DNA of 64,000 nucleotides, taken from assembly GCA_029260315.1 (NCBI GenBank), contig JAJDDM010000008.1:1-64000 (forward strand), in the 5' to 3' direction. Shown piece by piece: positions 1 to 8,720 of the stretch. Positions within the stretch are counted from its first letter, which is position 1; each line of letters starts with the position of its first letter. Position numbers and translations under genes: made by a program. The notes under the pieces are model-generated. The model made no database searches. It had not been told where the DNA came from and saw only the letters and a program-made list of their open reading frames with translations. This stretch comes from Phycisphaerales bacterium (lineage in GTDB: Bacteria > Planctomycetota > Phycisphaerae > Phycisphaerales > UBA1924).

Positions 1-198
1 TCGGTCGGTCGATGATTGCGATGCAACTCCCGGCACGGAAGCAGACGTGCCGCTCTCCGATACAGTCGTTGGTGCACCGCCTCCCGAGAAGAAGAGAGCT
101 TTCACGACGATGAGCAATGCACACGCACCCGTGACGTAGTAAAGAGCCTTTCGTCCTTGCCAGTTGGTCAATCCCTTTTTGGGTGCGTCTTCGCTCAT
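1..198 (-). CDS. Partial small protein with one predicted TM segment (truncated at window edge), immediately downstream of the coupling protein gene in the same operon
   Basis: Manual minus-strand translation from ATG at 198: MSEDAPKKGLTNWQGRKALYYVTGACALLIVVKALFFSGGGAPTT..., open to the window edge; hydrophobic segment then small/polar-rich tail. Possible T4SS component, not provable. Confidence 0.5.
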   Translation of the reverse strand, partial: MSEDAPKKGLTNWQGRKALYYVTGACALLIVVKALFFSGGGAPTTVSESGTSASVPGVASQSSTDR

Positions 199-204
199 GA
201 ATGC

Positions 205-2166
205 TTAGTCCTCGGGAACACGGAATCCGTGGTCTACGTTTTGGGGTTCGTGCTCGTCGCTCTCGTCTTCCGGGTCTTCAAGTTTGAGGCCAAGCCTCTC
301 AAGGTCCGCGTCCGTCCACTCACGCCCCTGCTGCTGAGTCGGGTCTTTCCGTTTGATGAAGTCTGGGTAGTCGCTCGAAGTCGGGCATGTCAACGCCATG
401 ATCGACGGCCAAGCCAACTGCGTCGCCCACCACCCCGGCATCTCTGGAGCGATGTAGAATCCTGACATCCCGTTGGTGGGGTTTGTCGCCGGTAAGGTCT
501 GGAACTCAGAGGCCATCACCGCTTCTCTTGCCTGGATCGACTCGTTGAACGAGTGGCTCACGCCGTCGCGTCCTTGCGTTGTACCGTGCGTTGGACTCCA
601 CGCCTCGAATCGCCCGAACGCGTGGGACAACCACTCTGCGGTCGTGTGACTTCGGACCTGGAGAGCCGCTAGGTGCCCGCACTGACCAAGCAATCCGTTC
701 GCCTCGTCTTCCCCGTAGAGCGAATGGAAGAGTTCGATTGCCTGGATACCCAGTGCGACGTGAACGTTCTTGGATCGGCCCATCGTCAAGAGCGAATCAA
801 GATTCGGAAGCTTGCCAGCCTTGTATGCCTCATCCAAGAAGAACCACGTGTGCATCGCGGGATACTCGGGCTGTTCAATCAAGTGTTCCGCGACCTGCTG
901 GAACACCACTCGGTAGATCGCGTGCAATGCCTCGTTGATGGTCTCGGTGCTGCCGGTTTGCATGACAAGGATGGACGGCTCGGGGTCTTTCATCCAGCCG
1001 CTGATGCTCAACTCCCGGCCAGCGTGCTCCCAGAGTGCCGACACGATCCGGTACGGTTCGAGCTCGGTTCCTAGCGTGGCATACACACTGTCCTCTCGCC
1101 TGTCTCCAGACAGTGAGCCACCGTCCTTGAGCAGCTCTGTGAAGACGTAGCGGATTCGCTTCCGCGACTCGGCATTCGACTCAGCGATTCCCCGAATGAC
1201 TTCGGGGTGGGATAGGGCCTCGATCGCGTCATAAAGCGTCCAGTGCTTCGCGTCCTGATTGAACGCAATCAACACCGCATTGAGAAGCAGACGGACCGCC
1301 TTCTGGAAGTACTGCTCGCCTTCTTCTGAATCTGGGAACATCGTCTTTGCGGCGTGGCTGCAAAGTGCGGGCTCATTGATATCACTTGCGATATCCCATC
1401 GCGTTGAACGTTCGTCGAAGGGATTGAGAACATGGATTCGCTCGGCGGGGACTCCCATGCCGCCGAGGATGCTGAGCATGTCGCCCTTGGGGTCGTAAAT
1501 CACAGCACGATGAGCGAGCCTGCCGTTCGCATCAAGCAACGCCGACTTCATCAGCATCCGAAGCGTGAGAGTCTTGCCGCTGCCCGTCATTCCAACAACC
1601 GCATAATGAGCCGCCGCACTATGTGCGACGGACGCGGGAAAGGAGACACCACCCCATTCAATAGCCCGCTCGGCATGGGGCTGTTGTGCCAAGTCCGACG
1701 ATGAGCGTCTCGATGCATGTGCCATTTGGCGTAGAACGTCAAGCTGCCTGGGACCGCGAACGTGCTTGTCAGGGTCGTCTGGTCGCTCTCGAAAGAAGTA
1801 GAACAGCACGAGCGTGCCTATCCACGCAAACATCGTCATCGTCGGTGTGTTCGGAAAGAGGAACGACGCGAAGAACACCATCACGACCAGGCCGGATGCA
1901 CACGCAATGATGACATACAGGAGCTTTGGAAAGAGGCCGTCACGCTCGTCGAAGTCGTTGTCGAAGAACGGGCCACCAACCGCGATGATTCGCCAGCACA
2001 CCACACCGATTACCGCTGCGTAGATGTACGCGAGGTCTGGGCTGCCACCTGCGAAAGCCAGTGCCAGACGAGTGATGATGTAGAACACAACGGCAATCAC
2101 AAAGGTGATTACGGCGGGAACCGCGTAGACACGGATCGACTCGTCAAAGGTCCAGCGTTGTGTCAT
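205..2166 (-). CDS. TraD/TrwB/VirD4-like conjugative coupling ATPase
   Basis: N-terminal TM segments; Walker A VVGMTGSGKTLTLRML; Walker B-like TWFFLDEAYKAGKLPNL; next to a MobF relaxase. Confidence 0.88.
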   Translation of the reverse strand: MTQRWTFDESIRVYAVPAVITFVIAVVFYIITRLALAFAGGSPDLAYIYAAVIGVVCWRIIAVGGPFFDNDFDERDGLFPKLLYVIIACASGLVVMVFFASFLFPNTPTMTMFAWIGTLVLFYFFRERPDDPDKHVRGPRQLDVLRQMAHASRRSSSDLAQQPHAERAIEWGGVSFPASVAHSAAAHYAVVGMTGSGKTLTLRMLMKSALLDANGRLAHRAVIYDPKGDMLSILGGMGVPAERIHVLNPFDERSTRWDIASDINEPALCSHAAKTMFPDSEEGEQYFQKAVRLLLNAVLIAFNQDAKHWTLYDAIEALSHPEVIRGIAESNAESRKRIRYVFTELLKDGGSLSGDRREDSVYATLGTELEPYRIVSALWEHAGRELSISGWMKDPEPSILVMQTGSTETINEALHAIYRVVFQQVAEHLIEQPEYPAMHTWFFLDEAYKAGKLPNLDSLLTMGRSKNVHVALGIQAIELFHSLYGEDEANGLLGQCGHLAALQVRSHTTAEWLSHAFGRFEAWSPTHGTTQGRDGVSHSFNESIQAREAVMASEFQTLPATNPTNGMSGFYIAPEMPGWWATQLAWPSIMALTCPTSSDYPDFIKRKDPTQQQGREWTDADLERLGLKLEDPEDESDEHEPQNVDHGFRVPED

Positions 2167-4796
2167 CGAATCTGGTACTCCACTCCAAGCCGCTCCAACT
2201 GCTTGAGTTGTTGGTGCTCAACGTCGTGAGCAAGCAGCTTCATGCGGGACCGACTCATCTGTCGCCCAAGCTCGGCGAGATCCTCGCCTGCTTCGACTTC
2301 GCTGACGTAGACCATCGTATCCTCAATTCCCCTCGACATCTGCACGTACGCAAGCTCGCGGTCGTTCATCCAACCGCCCGCGAGGACATATGTCGCAAGA
2401 GCACTCGCACCCTGTCCCTTGTGAGTGGTAACGGCGTACCCGAGCTGAAGGTGGTCGTAGTCTCCAATCGCGACCGTGACTTGTCGCCCGCCAGTGCGTC
2501 CGTCGTCAACAAGCAGAGTGAGCGAGCCTCGCTCCCGCAGGTGCTTCCGGGGATGGACCTTTATGACTGTTGCCAGGTCGCCATTGGATATGTCGTAAAC
2601 CGCTGAGTTCTTGGTGATAAGCACGCGGTCGCCTTCGTGGAATCGAGACTCACCAACGGAGAGACTCCGCTTCCCGAGTTCGCCCTCCTTGAGTCGATGT
2701 GCTTGGGCGAGCGTGTTGAGTTGCTCGGTGTCGTCCCGCGTACCGGTAAGGATGAGCGTGTCGTTGATGCCGTGATGCCGAGAGCCCGCCCAGTCCTGGA
2801 TGAGCTGTTCGATGGCCAATGGTCGAGTCGGAGAGACTTTGAGCTTTCCTTCTACCGCGAAGTCACTCAAGGCACTTCGCACGTCACCCTCAGCGAACTT
2901 TCTGACCGCCTCGTTCATCCACACGAGTGCTTGGCGACGGATGTCCTTGAGTTGGAAGCCTCCGAGCCGTGCGAACAACGTGTGAAACGGCGACCCGGCT
3001 TCAATTGACTGGAGCTGAGCGGAATCACCCACAAGCACGAGCTTCGCCCCGGCACGTTCGATATGCCGAACAAGCCTGGCGAGGGCACGGGTTCCCACCA
3101 TTGAGGCCTCATCGACCACTACCACCGTCTTTGGAGTAAGCGTCATGCCGCGTCGAATCGGCTTGAGCTGTTTGTCGAAGAGGGGCTTGTTGCGAATAGC
3201 ACGACGTGTGGGATGAAAGAGGTTGTCGAGCGACACGTGCCGCTTGAGCCCATCCATCGACAGGTTGTGCTTGATCTGATTGAGCAACGTGTTGTCGAGT
3301 AGCCAGAGTGTCTTGGCGAGTGTCCGGCTCTTGATCCCGCTCCCAGTCTCTAGCTCGCGAGCAGCCTTGCCCGCAATCGCACAGCCGATGACCGTGTGGC
3401 CACTCTTTTCCCAAACCTTCCGTGCCGCCTCAAGAGAACGCGTCTTTCCTGAGCCCGCGTAGCCAGAAACACACTGCACCGCACCAGTCCTGCCAGTGAC
3501 ATGACGCACCGCCTCCGCTTGCTCGTCTGAGAGCGACGAGCAGGCCCTCGACCGGAGAACCCTCTCAACCGATTGCGAGTCGATCACGTGGCGGGAATCG
3601 GACCTCGACTGCTCCGCGAGTTCCAGCAACTCCGACTCGACTGAGTAGAGCTCGGCAGTGGTGTACTGGGCATAGCCCTCGTCCTCCCCGAGCGACACGA
3701 TGTCTGACGAATCGACTGCTTGAGACACAGCGGCACGTATCTCGTTTGCCGAAACGCCGCCATCCTGCAAGGACTCAGCTACCTGGCGGACTATGTCTCG
3801 CTCGGTGAAGTGACTGAGTTGGTCTGCAATCCGCTCTGCACGCTTCATGCCTTCCTTCAAGGAACGCGGCGTGCCTCCAAGACGAGGCGAAAGCACCTCG
3901 TGCATGTCAAACTTGTGGTCGGCACCCTCACCGCTCCATTTCTCTAACAGTTCGCCTCGGGCCACGTGTCGTTTCACTTCGCGACTGGTCAGGGCAAACG
4001 CCTCGGAAGCTACCGCTCCCGATACGCCGTGCTCTTCAAGCAGCGATTCGATCTCCGCTCGCCGCTTCGAGAAATGTTCGCAGAGTGAGTCGGACACGCC
4101 GTTGACTTCGAACCAGGAATTCTCACGACGGAGGGAGAGCCCAATCGCTCGGAGCTGACTCGCAAGCTCGGCCCGGTACAGAGCTCCGGCTGCCATCTTG
4201 TGGCGATAGAGATCGCGGCTGTCGAGTGAGCCCCAAGTCTTGTCTTTTCGATAGGCCGTGTTCAGGATCAGTGTGTGGGTGTGCAGGTGAGGGTCCTGAG
4301 CCCTGCTGGTCCCGTGCTCGAACGCAGCGACGACGACCTTGGCACGTTCCTTCTGAAGACCACCGTGCCCGCGTCGACTGAATGCCGCCGAGTCTTCGAG
4401 GTATTCCACGGCGGCCTGAACCGCCTTGAAGTGGCTCCTCTGGATATCCGTCCGCAGCTCAGATGACGCCTGACTCCAGAGAACCGAGACGCTCTTGGGT
4501 GCCGAGAACGTGTGGTCCCAGCCCGGCCTTCGATGCTTGCGTCCGGCGATCTGCCCCAGGGCCTCGCCGGTCGGCGAGAAGCCCTGGAAAAGTGAGCGGA
4601 GCTCGTCCTTTTGAACGACTCCTTTGAGACCCAGAACTGCCGCTCCCTTGCCGAGCCATACACCCTCGGGCTCTCCGCCTTCCAGGTAGTAGTCCTCCCG
4701 AGCGAGGTCGAGGTAGTACTGTTCCTGGCCGGATGACATTCTGGAGATTGAGAGCATGTGACCCGGCCTTTCTAGCGGAGCTTGCTGTCCACCCAA
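2163..4796 (-). CDS. MobF family (TrwC/TraI-like) conjugative relaxase-helicase
   Basis: N-terminal relaxase domain (YYLDLAREDYYLEGGEPEGVWLG; three-His motif GTSRAQDPHLHTHTL), then RecD-like helicase with VSGYAGSGKT and VVVDEASMVGT. Stop overlaps start of the coupling protein. Confidence 0.92.
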   Translation of the reverse strand: MGGQQAPLERPGHMLSISRMSSGQEQYYLDLAREDYYLEGGEPEGVWLGKGAAVLGLKGVVQKDELRSLFQGFSPTGEALGQIAGRKHRRPGWDHTFSAPKSVSVLWSQASSELRTDIQRSHFKAVQAAVEYLEDSAAFSRRGHGGLQKERAKVVVAAFEHGTSRAQDPHLHTHTLILNTAYRKDKTWGSLDSRDLYRHKMAAGALYRAELASQLRAIGLSLRRENSWFEVNGVSDSLCEHFSKRRAEIESLLEEHGVSGAVASEAFALTSREVKRHVARGELLEKWSGEGADHKFDMHEVLSPRLGGTPRSLKEGMKRAERIADQLSHFTERDIVRQVAESLQDGGVSANEIRAAVSQAVDSSDIVSLGEDEGYAQYTTAELYSVESELLELAEQSRSDSRHVIDSQSVERVLRSRACSSLSDEQAEAVRHVTGRTGAVQCVSGYAGSGKTRSLEAARKVWEKSGHTVIGCAIAGKAARELETGSGIKSRTLAKTLWLLDNTLLNQIKHNLSMDGLKRHVSLDNLFHPTRRAIRNKPLFDKQLKPIRRGMTLTPKTVVVVDEASMVGTRALARLVRHIERAGAKLVLVGDSAQLQSIEAGSPFHTLFARLGGFQLKDIRRQALVWMNEAVRKFAEGDVRSALSDFAVEGKLKVSPTRPLAIEQLIQDWAGSRHHGINDTLILTGTRDDTEQLNTLAQAHRLKEGELGKRSLSVGESRFHEGDRVLITKNSAVYDISNGDLATVIKVHPRKHLRERGSLTLLVDDGRTGGRQVTVAIGDYDHLQLGYAVTTHKGQGASALATYVLAGGWMNDRELAYVQMSRGIEDTMVYVSEVEAGEDLAELGRQMSRSRMKLLAHDVEHQQLKQLERLGVEYQIR

Positions 4797-5101
4797 GCCT
4801 TGATCTCTTCAGCAGGAACCTGAGCACCGCTTGGGTCACGTACCGTGTTGAGCAGCACGGCCTCAAACCCAGTCGCCACGCCCCGACGGAGTGCCTGCAC
4901 CTCGTCGTACAGCTCGTCGAGCTTGTTCTTGACCTCGATCAACTCACGGTCGCCGTCGAGGGTCTCCATGACCATCCGGCACACCAGCCGACTTACCGAA
5001 ACTCCCTCCTCGGCTGCAAGCTCGGTGAGGCGGTTCTTGTACTCGCTGCCGATGCGAAAGCTGAGCGGGTCTGGGGATTTGGATTGTCTCGGAGCTGCCA
5101 T
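4772..5101 (-). CDS. Ribbon-helix-helix-type mobilization accessory protein
   Basis: MAAPRQSKSPDPLSFRIGSEYKNRLTELAAEEGVSVSRLVCRMVMETLDG...: RHH-like N-terminus; directly upstream of relaxase. ORF track begins at 5116 (GTG) but the ATG at 5101 is more plausible. Confidence 0.7.
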   Translation of the reverse strand: MAAPRQSKSPDPLSFRIGSEYKNRLTELAAEEGVSVSRLVCRMVMETLDGDRELIEVKNKLDELYDEVQALRRGVATGFEAVLLNTVRDPSGAQVPAEEIKAWVDSKLR

Positions 5102-5433
5102 CTTCGACCTCCGCACCGTATACGGGTAAACGGGCCTGACAGTTGCTCAAGAGCCCTTTTTAGGCTCATCGTATACGGATTGTGTACAGCGTCAACACGA
5201 GTGTATTCAGGCGCTTACGTGGCAGCAAAATACTTGGCAGTAAACACACTGTGGTGCATCGGGTGTGTCTCTTTGTCAATACTTTTTTTGTACTCGTTGT
5301 TCTTCCTTCGCACAGCCACTTCATGAGGGGTAATTGCCGGGAGTCATGGGCCACAGGTTCATTCTCCTTCCGTACCCGTTCAGCGATTTCTGACTCTGAG
5401 GCAGAGGGCTCTCATATGCCGCAGACCAGCGCT
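5102..5433. promoter_or_regulatory. Candidate oriT / promoter region of the mobile element
   Basis: AT-richer intergenic DNA with CCGTATACGG (5116-5125) and CGTATACG (5170-5177) flanking GAGCC-cttttta-GGCTC hairpin (5151-5167), upstream of RHH and MobF genes. Confidence 0.45.
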
Positions 5434-6171
5434 TCACTGCTTCTCGAACACCAGGCAAGTCTCGTGCATGATGCGAGGGTCGGGCAGGCTGGAATATCCG
5501 ACCCTGTCTGAGCCGCAGGCGTGCTGAGCCTTGATGATGACCGAGGCGAGGCGACCGAGCCCGGGCGGTCCACCGGCCCAAATCTCCCAAGCTGGATTGA
5601 AGTAGTTCCCTCTTCTCCTGATGTCACCAAGCAGGACCGCGAGGTGTCCGCCAGGGCGGACTGCCTTGGCGGCCTGTGCGAGTGACTCAAACAGCCTGCT
5701 GAGATACTGCACGTACGACACCCTGGCACTGAGGTCTCGGGGGTCATCCGAGTAGGTGATGATGTCCCAGTAAGGCGGATGTAGCCAGACCAGGTCGTAC
5801 TCTCCTGGCGGGCTCTCGGCGGTTGCGTTGAATCCGGACGAGAGGTCGCCGCCCCAGTACTCGATGCAGCCTCTGTATTGAGCGTTGAGCCAGTTCACCC
5901 CGTCCTTGGTCGTCCCGGAGCCCATCATCGGGTCTGCGACGCTCAGTGCTTTGTAGTGCCAGACCAGGCTCAAGAACAAACGGCCATCGCAGTTTCCCCG
6001 GAAACGACCGTCTCCGAACAGCGGACATCGTTCGGGGTAGGACACGAACGAGGTCAGCGGCTGCTCCAGTTCTGTCCGGACAACTCGATTCCAGTCTTTC
6101 GCTTCCGCCTGATACTGATTAGCCTCCCTCAGCTCCCCGTTCGTGTACTCCGCCAACTCAGTCTCTCTCAT
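5434..6171 (-). CDS. Orphan DNA methyltransferase (N4/N6 amino-methylase type)
   Basis: PMMGSGTT (FxGxG-like) followed by DLVWLHPPYWDIITYS (DPPY-like catalytic motif); no adjacent endonuclease recognised. Confidence 0.72.
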   Translation of the reverse strand: MRETELAEYTNGELREANQYQAEAKDWNRVVRTELEQPLTSFVSYPERCPLFGDGRFRGNCDGRLFLSLVWHYKALSVADPMMGSGTTKDGVNWLNAQYRGCIEYWGGDLSSGFNATAESPPGEYDLVWLHPPYWDIITYSDDPRDLSARVSYVQYLSRLFESLAQAAKAVRPGGHLAVLLGDIRRRGNYFNPAWEIWAGGPPGLGRLASVIIKAQHACGSDRVGYSSLPDPRIMHETCLVFEKQ

Positions 6172-6185
6172 TCTTCCCCCCTCCT

Positions 6186-6503
6186 CTACAAGAGGCCGTA
6201 GAGCTCAGGAGCGATACGGCCTTGCACTTCTGTCCCCGGCGATTGAAGCCGCCGCTCTTCCCACGCCAGCACATCGGCGAAGCGAGCGAAGCGGCTTCGC
6301 CCTCGCTGCTCAAACGGCAACTCGCCCGACAACATCGCTTCGACCACCGTCTCTCGTCGCATCCGCTGCATTTTGCGAATCTGGTCAACACTGAGCCAGC
6401 GAGAAAATGGCCTGCTGGCTGCGGCGTGTTCTCCAGGAGCACCGAGCGTTGTATCGAGCACGTTCTCCGGTTCGCGAGAAGGCTCACGGTCAACGGCTCT
6501 CAT
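6186..6503 (-). CDS. Small HTH-like DNA-binding protein of mobile element
   Basis: RWLSVDQIRKMQRMRRETVVEAMLSGELPFEQRGRSRFARFADVLAWEER: excisionase/HTH_17-like pattern. Confidence 0.5.
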   Translation of the reverse strand: MRAVDREPSREPENVLDTTLGAPGEHAAASRPFSRWLSVDQIRKMQRMRRETVVEAMLSGELPFEQRGRSRFARFADVLAWEERRLQSPGTEVQGRIAPELYGLL

Positions 6504-6850
6504 CTGGCTGCGTACGTTGGCTTGACGGCTTCATGATGAGCCGTCTCTTGCTCCTGTACTTGCTGCGAAGCGGTTTCGGGACTCTTGGGCCTCACGTCGT
6601 ACTGGTCGCGAATCCAACTGCACGCCTCGTCCATGCACTGGGCGACTGCTTGTGCGTCTCTCTCGCGGAACGATGAGCTGTAGCAGAACTTCTCGGAGTC
6701 CGGCTGCTTGAAGCACCGGCTGATTGTGAACTCCCAATACAACCCGCGATTCCCTTTTCTGCTCCATATCGAAGCTGCCACAGCTCCGCTTCTGATTACT
6801 TTTTCTGGTTTCTTCTTCTCTTCCATGTTTGCCTCCAGGCTTTGTTTCAC
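6500..6850 (-). CDS. Conserved-looking hypothetical protein of mobile element
   Basis: ORF overlapping downstream gene start; EKVIRSGAVAASIWSRKGNRGLYWEFTISRCFKQPDSEKF... Confidence 0.5.
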   Translation of the reverse strand: MKQSLEANMEEKKKPEKVIRSGAVAASIWSRKGNRGLYWEFTISRCFKQPDSEKFCYSSSFRERDAQAVAQCMDEACSWIRDQYDVRPKSPETASQQVQEQETAHHEAVKPTYAAR

Positions 6851-6991
6851 ACTTGGGCATCACGATGCATCAGGTGTGCCCCCATGCATTTCGTCTTGAC
6901 GACAATGCCCATGCCGGTAGTCACGCGGAAGGTTCCCTTCCGAGAGCTCGCACCGGTGGGCTCTCTACCGCCACTCCGAGGGCTCTCGTGT

Positions 6992-7444
6992 TCACTTGAG
7001 TTGGGAGCGGAAGAACTGGAGCATCTCGCTCTCTGAGTTCAGTGGAGGGAGGCTGCCGATATCAAGGCGTTCCAAGAAGACTTGGATAGCAACGCGATAA
7101 ACAGAGTTTGGAGTCACGCGTGTCGAACGGATAGTGCGGTTGTTGCTGATGGCTCTGGCGGCTGCCTCACCTTGCATTCTCAACTGAGCGGTCATTGGAA
7201 GCGACACGGTTTCCGTAAACTGCGGCGGCTCTGCTCTGGCTTGAATTTGCGAGGGTTCGGCAACGCGGCGTGGGACCATGCCGTCCGCTCTTGCCGTCTT
7301 CGTGGGCGGACCGAGCGGACCGTCCGCCTGGGTTGCTCGCGATGCCACAGAACGGAACGTCCCCAGCCCGCCATTCTGAGCAAGGCTCGTAGCAACAGAC
7401 GGCTGGGTCGGGCTCTTAGCCATTTGCTGCGGCCTCATCACCAC
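6992..7444 (-). CDS. Hypothetical protein downstream of ParA (possible partition partner)
   Basis: Overlaps parA 3' end; C-terminus RVTPNSVYRVAIQVFLERLD. Confidence 0.5.
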   Translation of the reverse strand: MVMRPQQMAKSPTQPSVATSLAQNGGLGTFRSVASRATQADGPLGPPTKTARADGMVPRRVAEPSQIQARAEPPQFTETVSLPMTAQLRMQGEAAARAISNNRTIRSTRVTPNSVYRVAIQVFLERLDIGSLPPLNSESEMLQFFRSQLK

Positions 7445-8240
7445 GAGCAGCGGCTGCTATCCGTTCCAGGAACTCCTCGGCGAGTTGCGAGTAGTCCTCG
7501 GTGCCTCGCCCTCGTTCGGAACGCTCGAACTCGAAGACCGTTTGCTGCACGCTCGGTGCGGTCTTGGCTTTCGTGTTCACACGAATGCGTGTGTCAAACA
7601 ACAGGTCGCCCAGCTCTCGAACAAGCTCACGTTCAACCTCGCGACAGATCCGCTCGCTGCGGTGGTAGAGCGTGATCACGACACCGAGCGAAGCGAGATT
7701 CGGGGCGAGCTTTCGCTGGATATCACCGATCGATTCGCCCAACATCAACAGCCCGGTTAGCGGCAGATATTCGGCTGCGACTGGCACCAGAAACCAGTCA
7801 CTGACCGCGAGTGCGTTGACCGTGACAAGGGAGAGCGATGGCGAGTTGTCAATGATCACGAAGTCGTATTGGTCGAGTCGCCGAGTCTTTTCAAGGCACC
7901 GACGAAGCACATATTCACGGGCCTGAACTGGAGCGAGACTCAGCTCGGCGTGGAAGAAATCTTCGGCGGAGGGAACAAGGTCAAGTCCCTTGGTTCCCGT
8001 CTTGATGATGAGACCATCAAGGCTCTCTTCGGCGATGAGTGCGTCATAGAGAGTCGGAGTGCTTGAGTCATACTGAAGGCGACCGACGAGACTGGCGGTG
8101 AGATTCTGCTGCGGGTCAAAGTCGCACACGAGCACCCGCTTGCCCGCACGGGCGAGTGCGGCCCCAAGGTTGGCGGTGGTCGTAGTCTTGAGCACACCGC
8201 CCTTGTGATTGACAATGCTGACAACCGCTGGTCTACCCAA
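7416..8240 (-). CDS. parA: ParA/Soj-family partition ATPase
   Basis: VSIVNHKGGVLKTTTTANLGAALARAGKRVLVCDFDPQQNLT deviant Walker A; FVIIDNSPSLSLVTVNAL. Confidence 0.92.
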   Translation of the reverse strand: MGRPAVVSIVNHKGGVLKTTTTANLGAALARAGKRVLVCDFDPQQNLTASLVGRLQYDSSTPTLYDALIAEESLDGLIIKTGTKGLDLVPSAEDFFHAELSLAPVQAREYVLRRCLEKTRRLDQYDFVIIDNSPSLSLVTVNALAVSDWFLVPVAAEYLPLTGLLMLGESIGDIQRKLAPNLASLGVVITLYHRSERICREVERELVRELGDLLFDTRIRVNTKAKTAPSVQQTVFEFERSERGRGTEDYSQLAEEFLERIAAAARGDEAAANG

Positions 8241-8478
8241 GCATCCTCCTGGCTTGTTTCGCGTCGATCCACTCGACGAGTTCGCTCCGCTTGAACCGCC
8301 ATCGTCCGCCTCTGACCAATCGAAACGCCGGGATGTCGCCGGAGCGAATCAGGCTGTAGAGCGTGTTTCGATGCACTCGGAGCAGCCGACACGCCTCTTC
8401 GGTTTCGATGAGGTCCATGTCAGTCGCGGCGTCTGCCTTTCGCTTTCGAGTCTGTGGGTGTTGTCGGCTGTTCATCAC
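8233..8478 (-). CDS. AlpA/excisionase-type HTH_17 DNA-binding protein
   Basis: MDLIETEEACRLLRVHRNTLYSLIRSGDIPAFRLVRGGRWRFKRSELVEWI. Confidence 0.8.
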   Translation of the reverse strand: MMNSRQHPQTRKRKADAATDMDLIETEEACRLLRVHRNTLYSLIRSGDIPAFRLVRGGRWRFKRSELVEWIDAKQARRMLG

Positions 8479-8575
8479 CTCTCGACCGTATCACTGATGA
8501 AAGTGGCACACCAGTGGCTATTCGTCCACAACGACGCACGGCCGTCCTGAGCAACAGAACGCTGTCTCAAGGTGT

Positions 8576-8640
8576 GAACTTCGCATGTTGCGAACTCCGC
8601 ATGTTCACAACTTCGCAACTTGCGATCTTCGCAACTCGCG
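8576..8640. promoter_or_regulatory. Iteron-like TTCGCA array in divergent intergenic region
   Basis: TTCGCA-TGT-TGCGAA (8580-8594), TCGCAA-C-TTGCGA (8613-8625), direct repeat TTCGCAACT (8612-8620 and 8628-8636). Confidence 0.6.
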
Positions 8641-8720
8641 GGGCTCACTGAGAATTTTCGTCTTGCCAGCTCATACGACAATGGGCGATGGTCGTGTCAA
8701 GACTCAGATCGAGAGGGACT

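Noticed and set aside
16-465. 149-aa plus-strand ORF at left edge
   Set aside because: Overlaps the coupling protein and the upstream partial gene on the other strand; no protein-like features.
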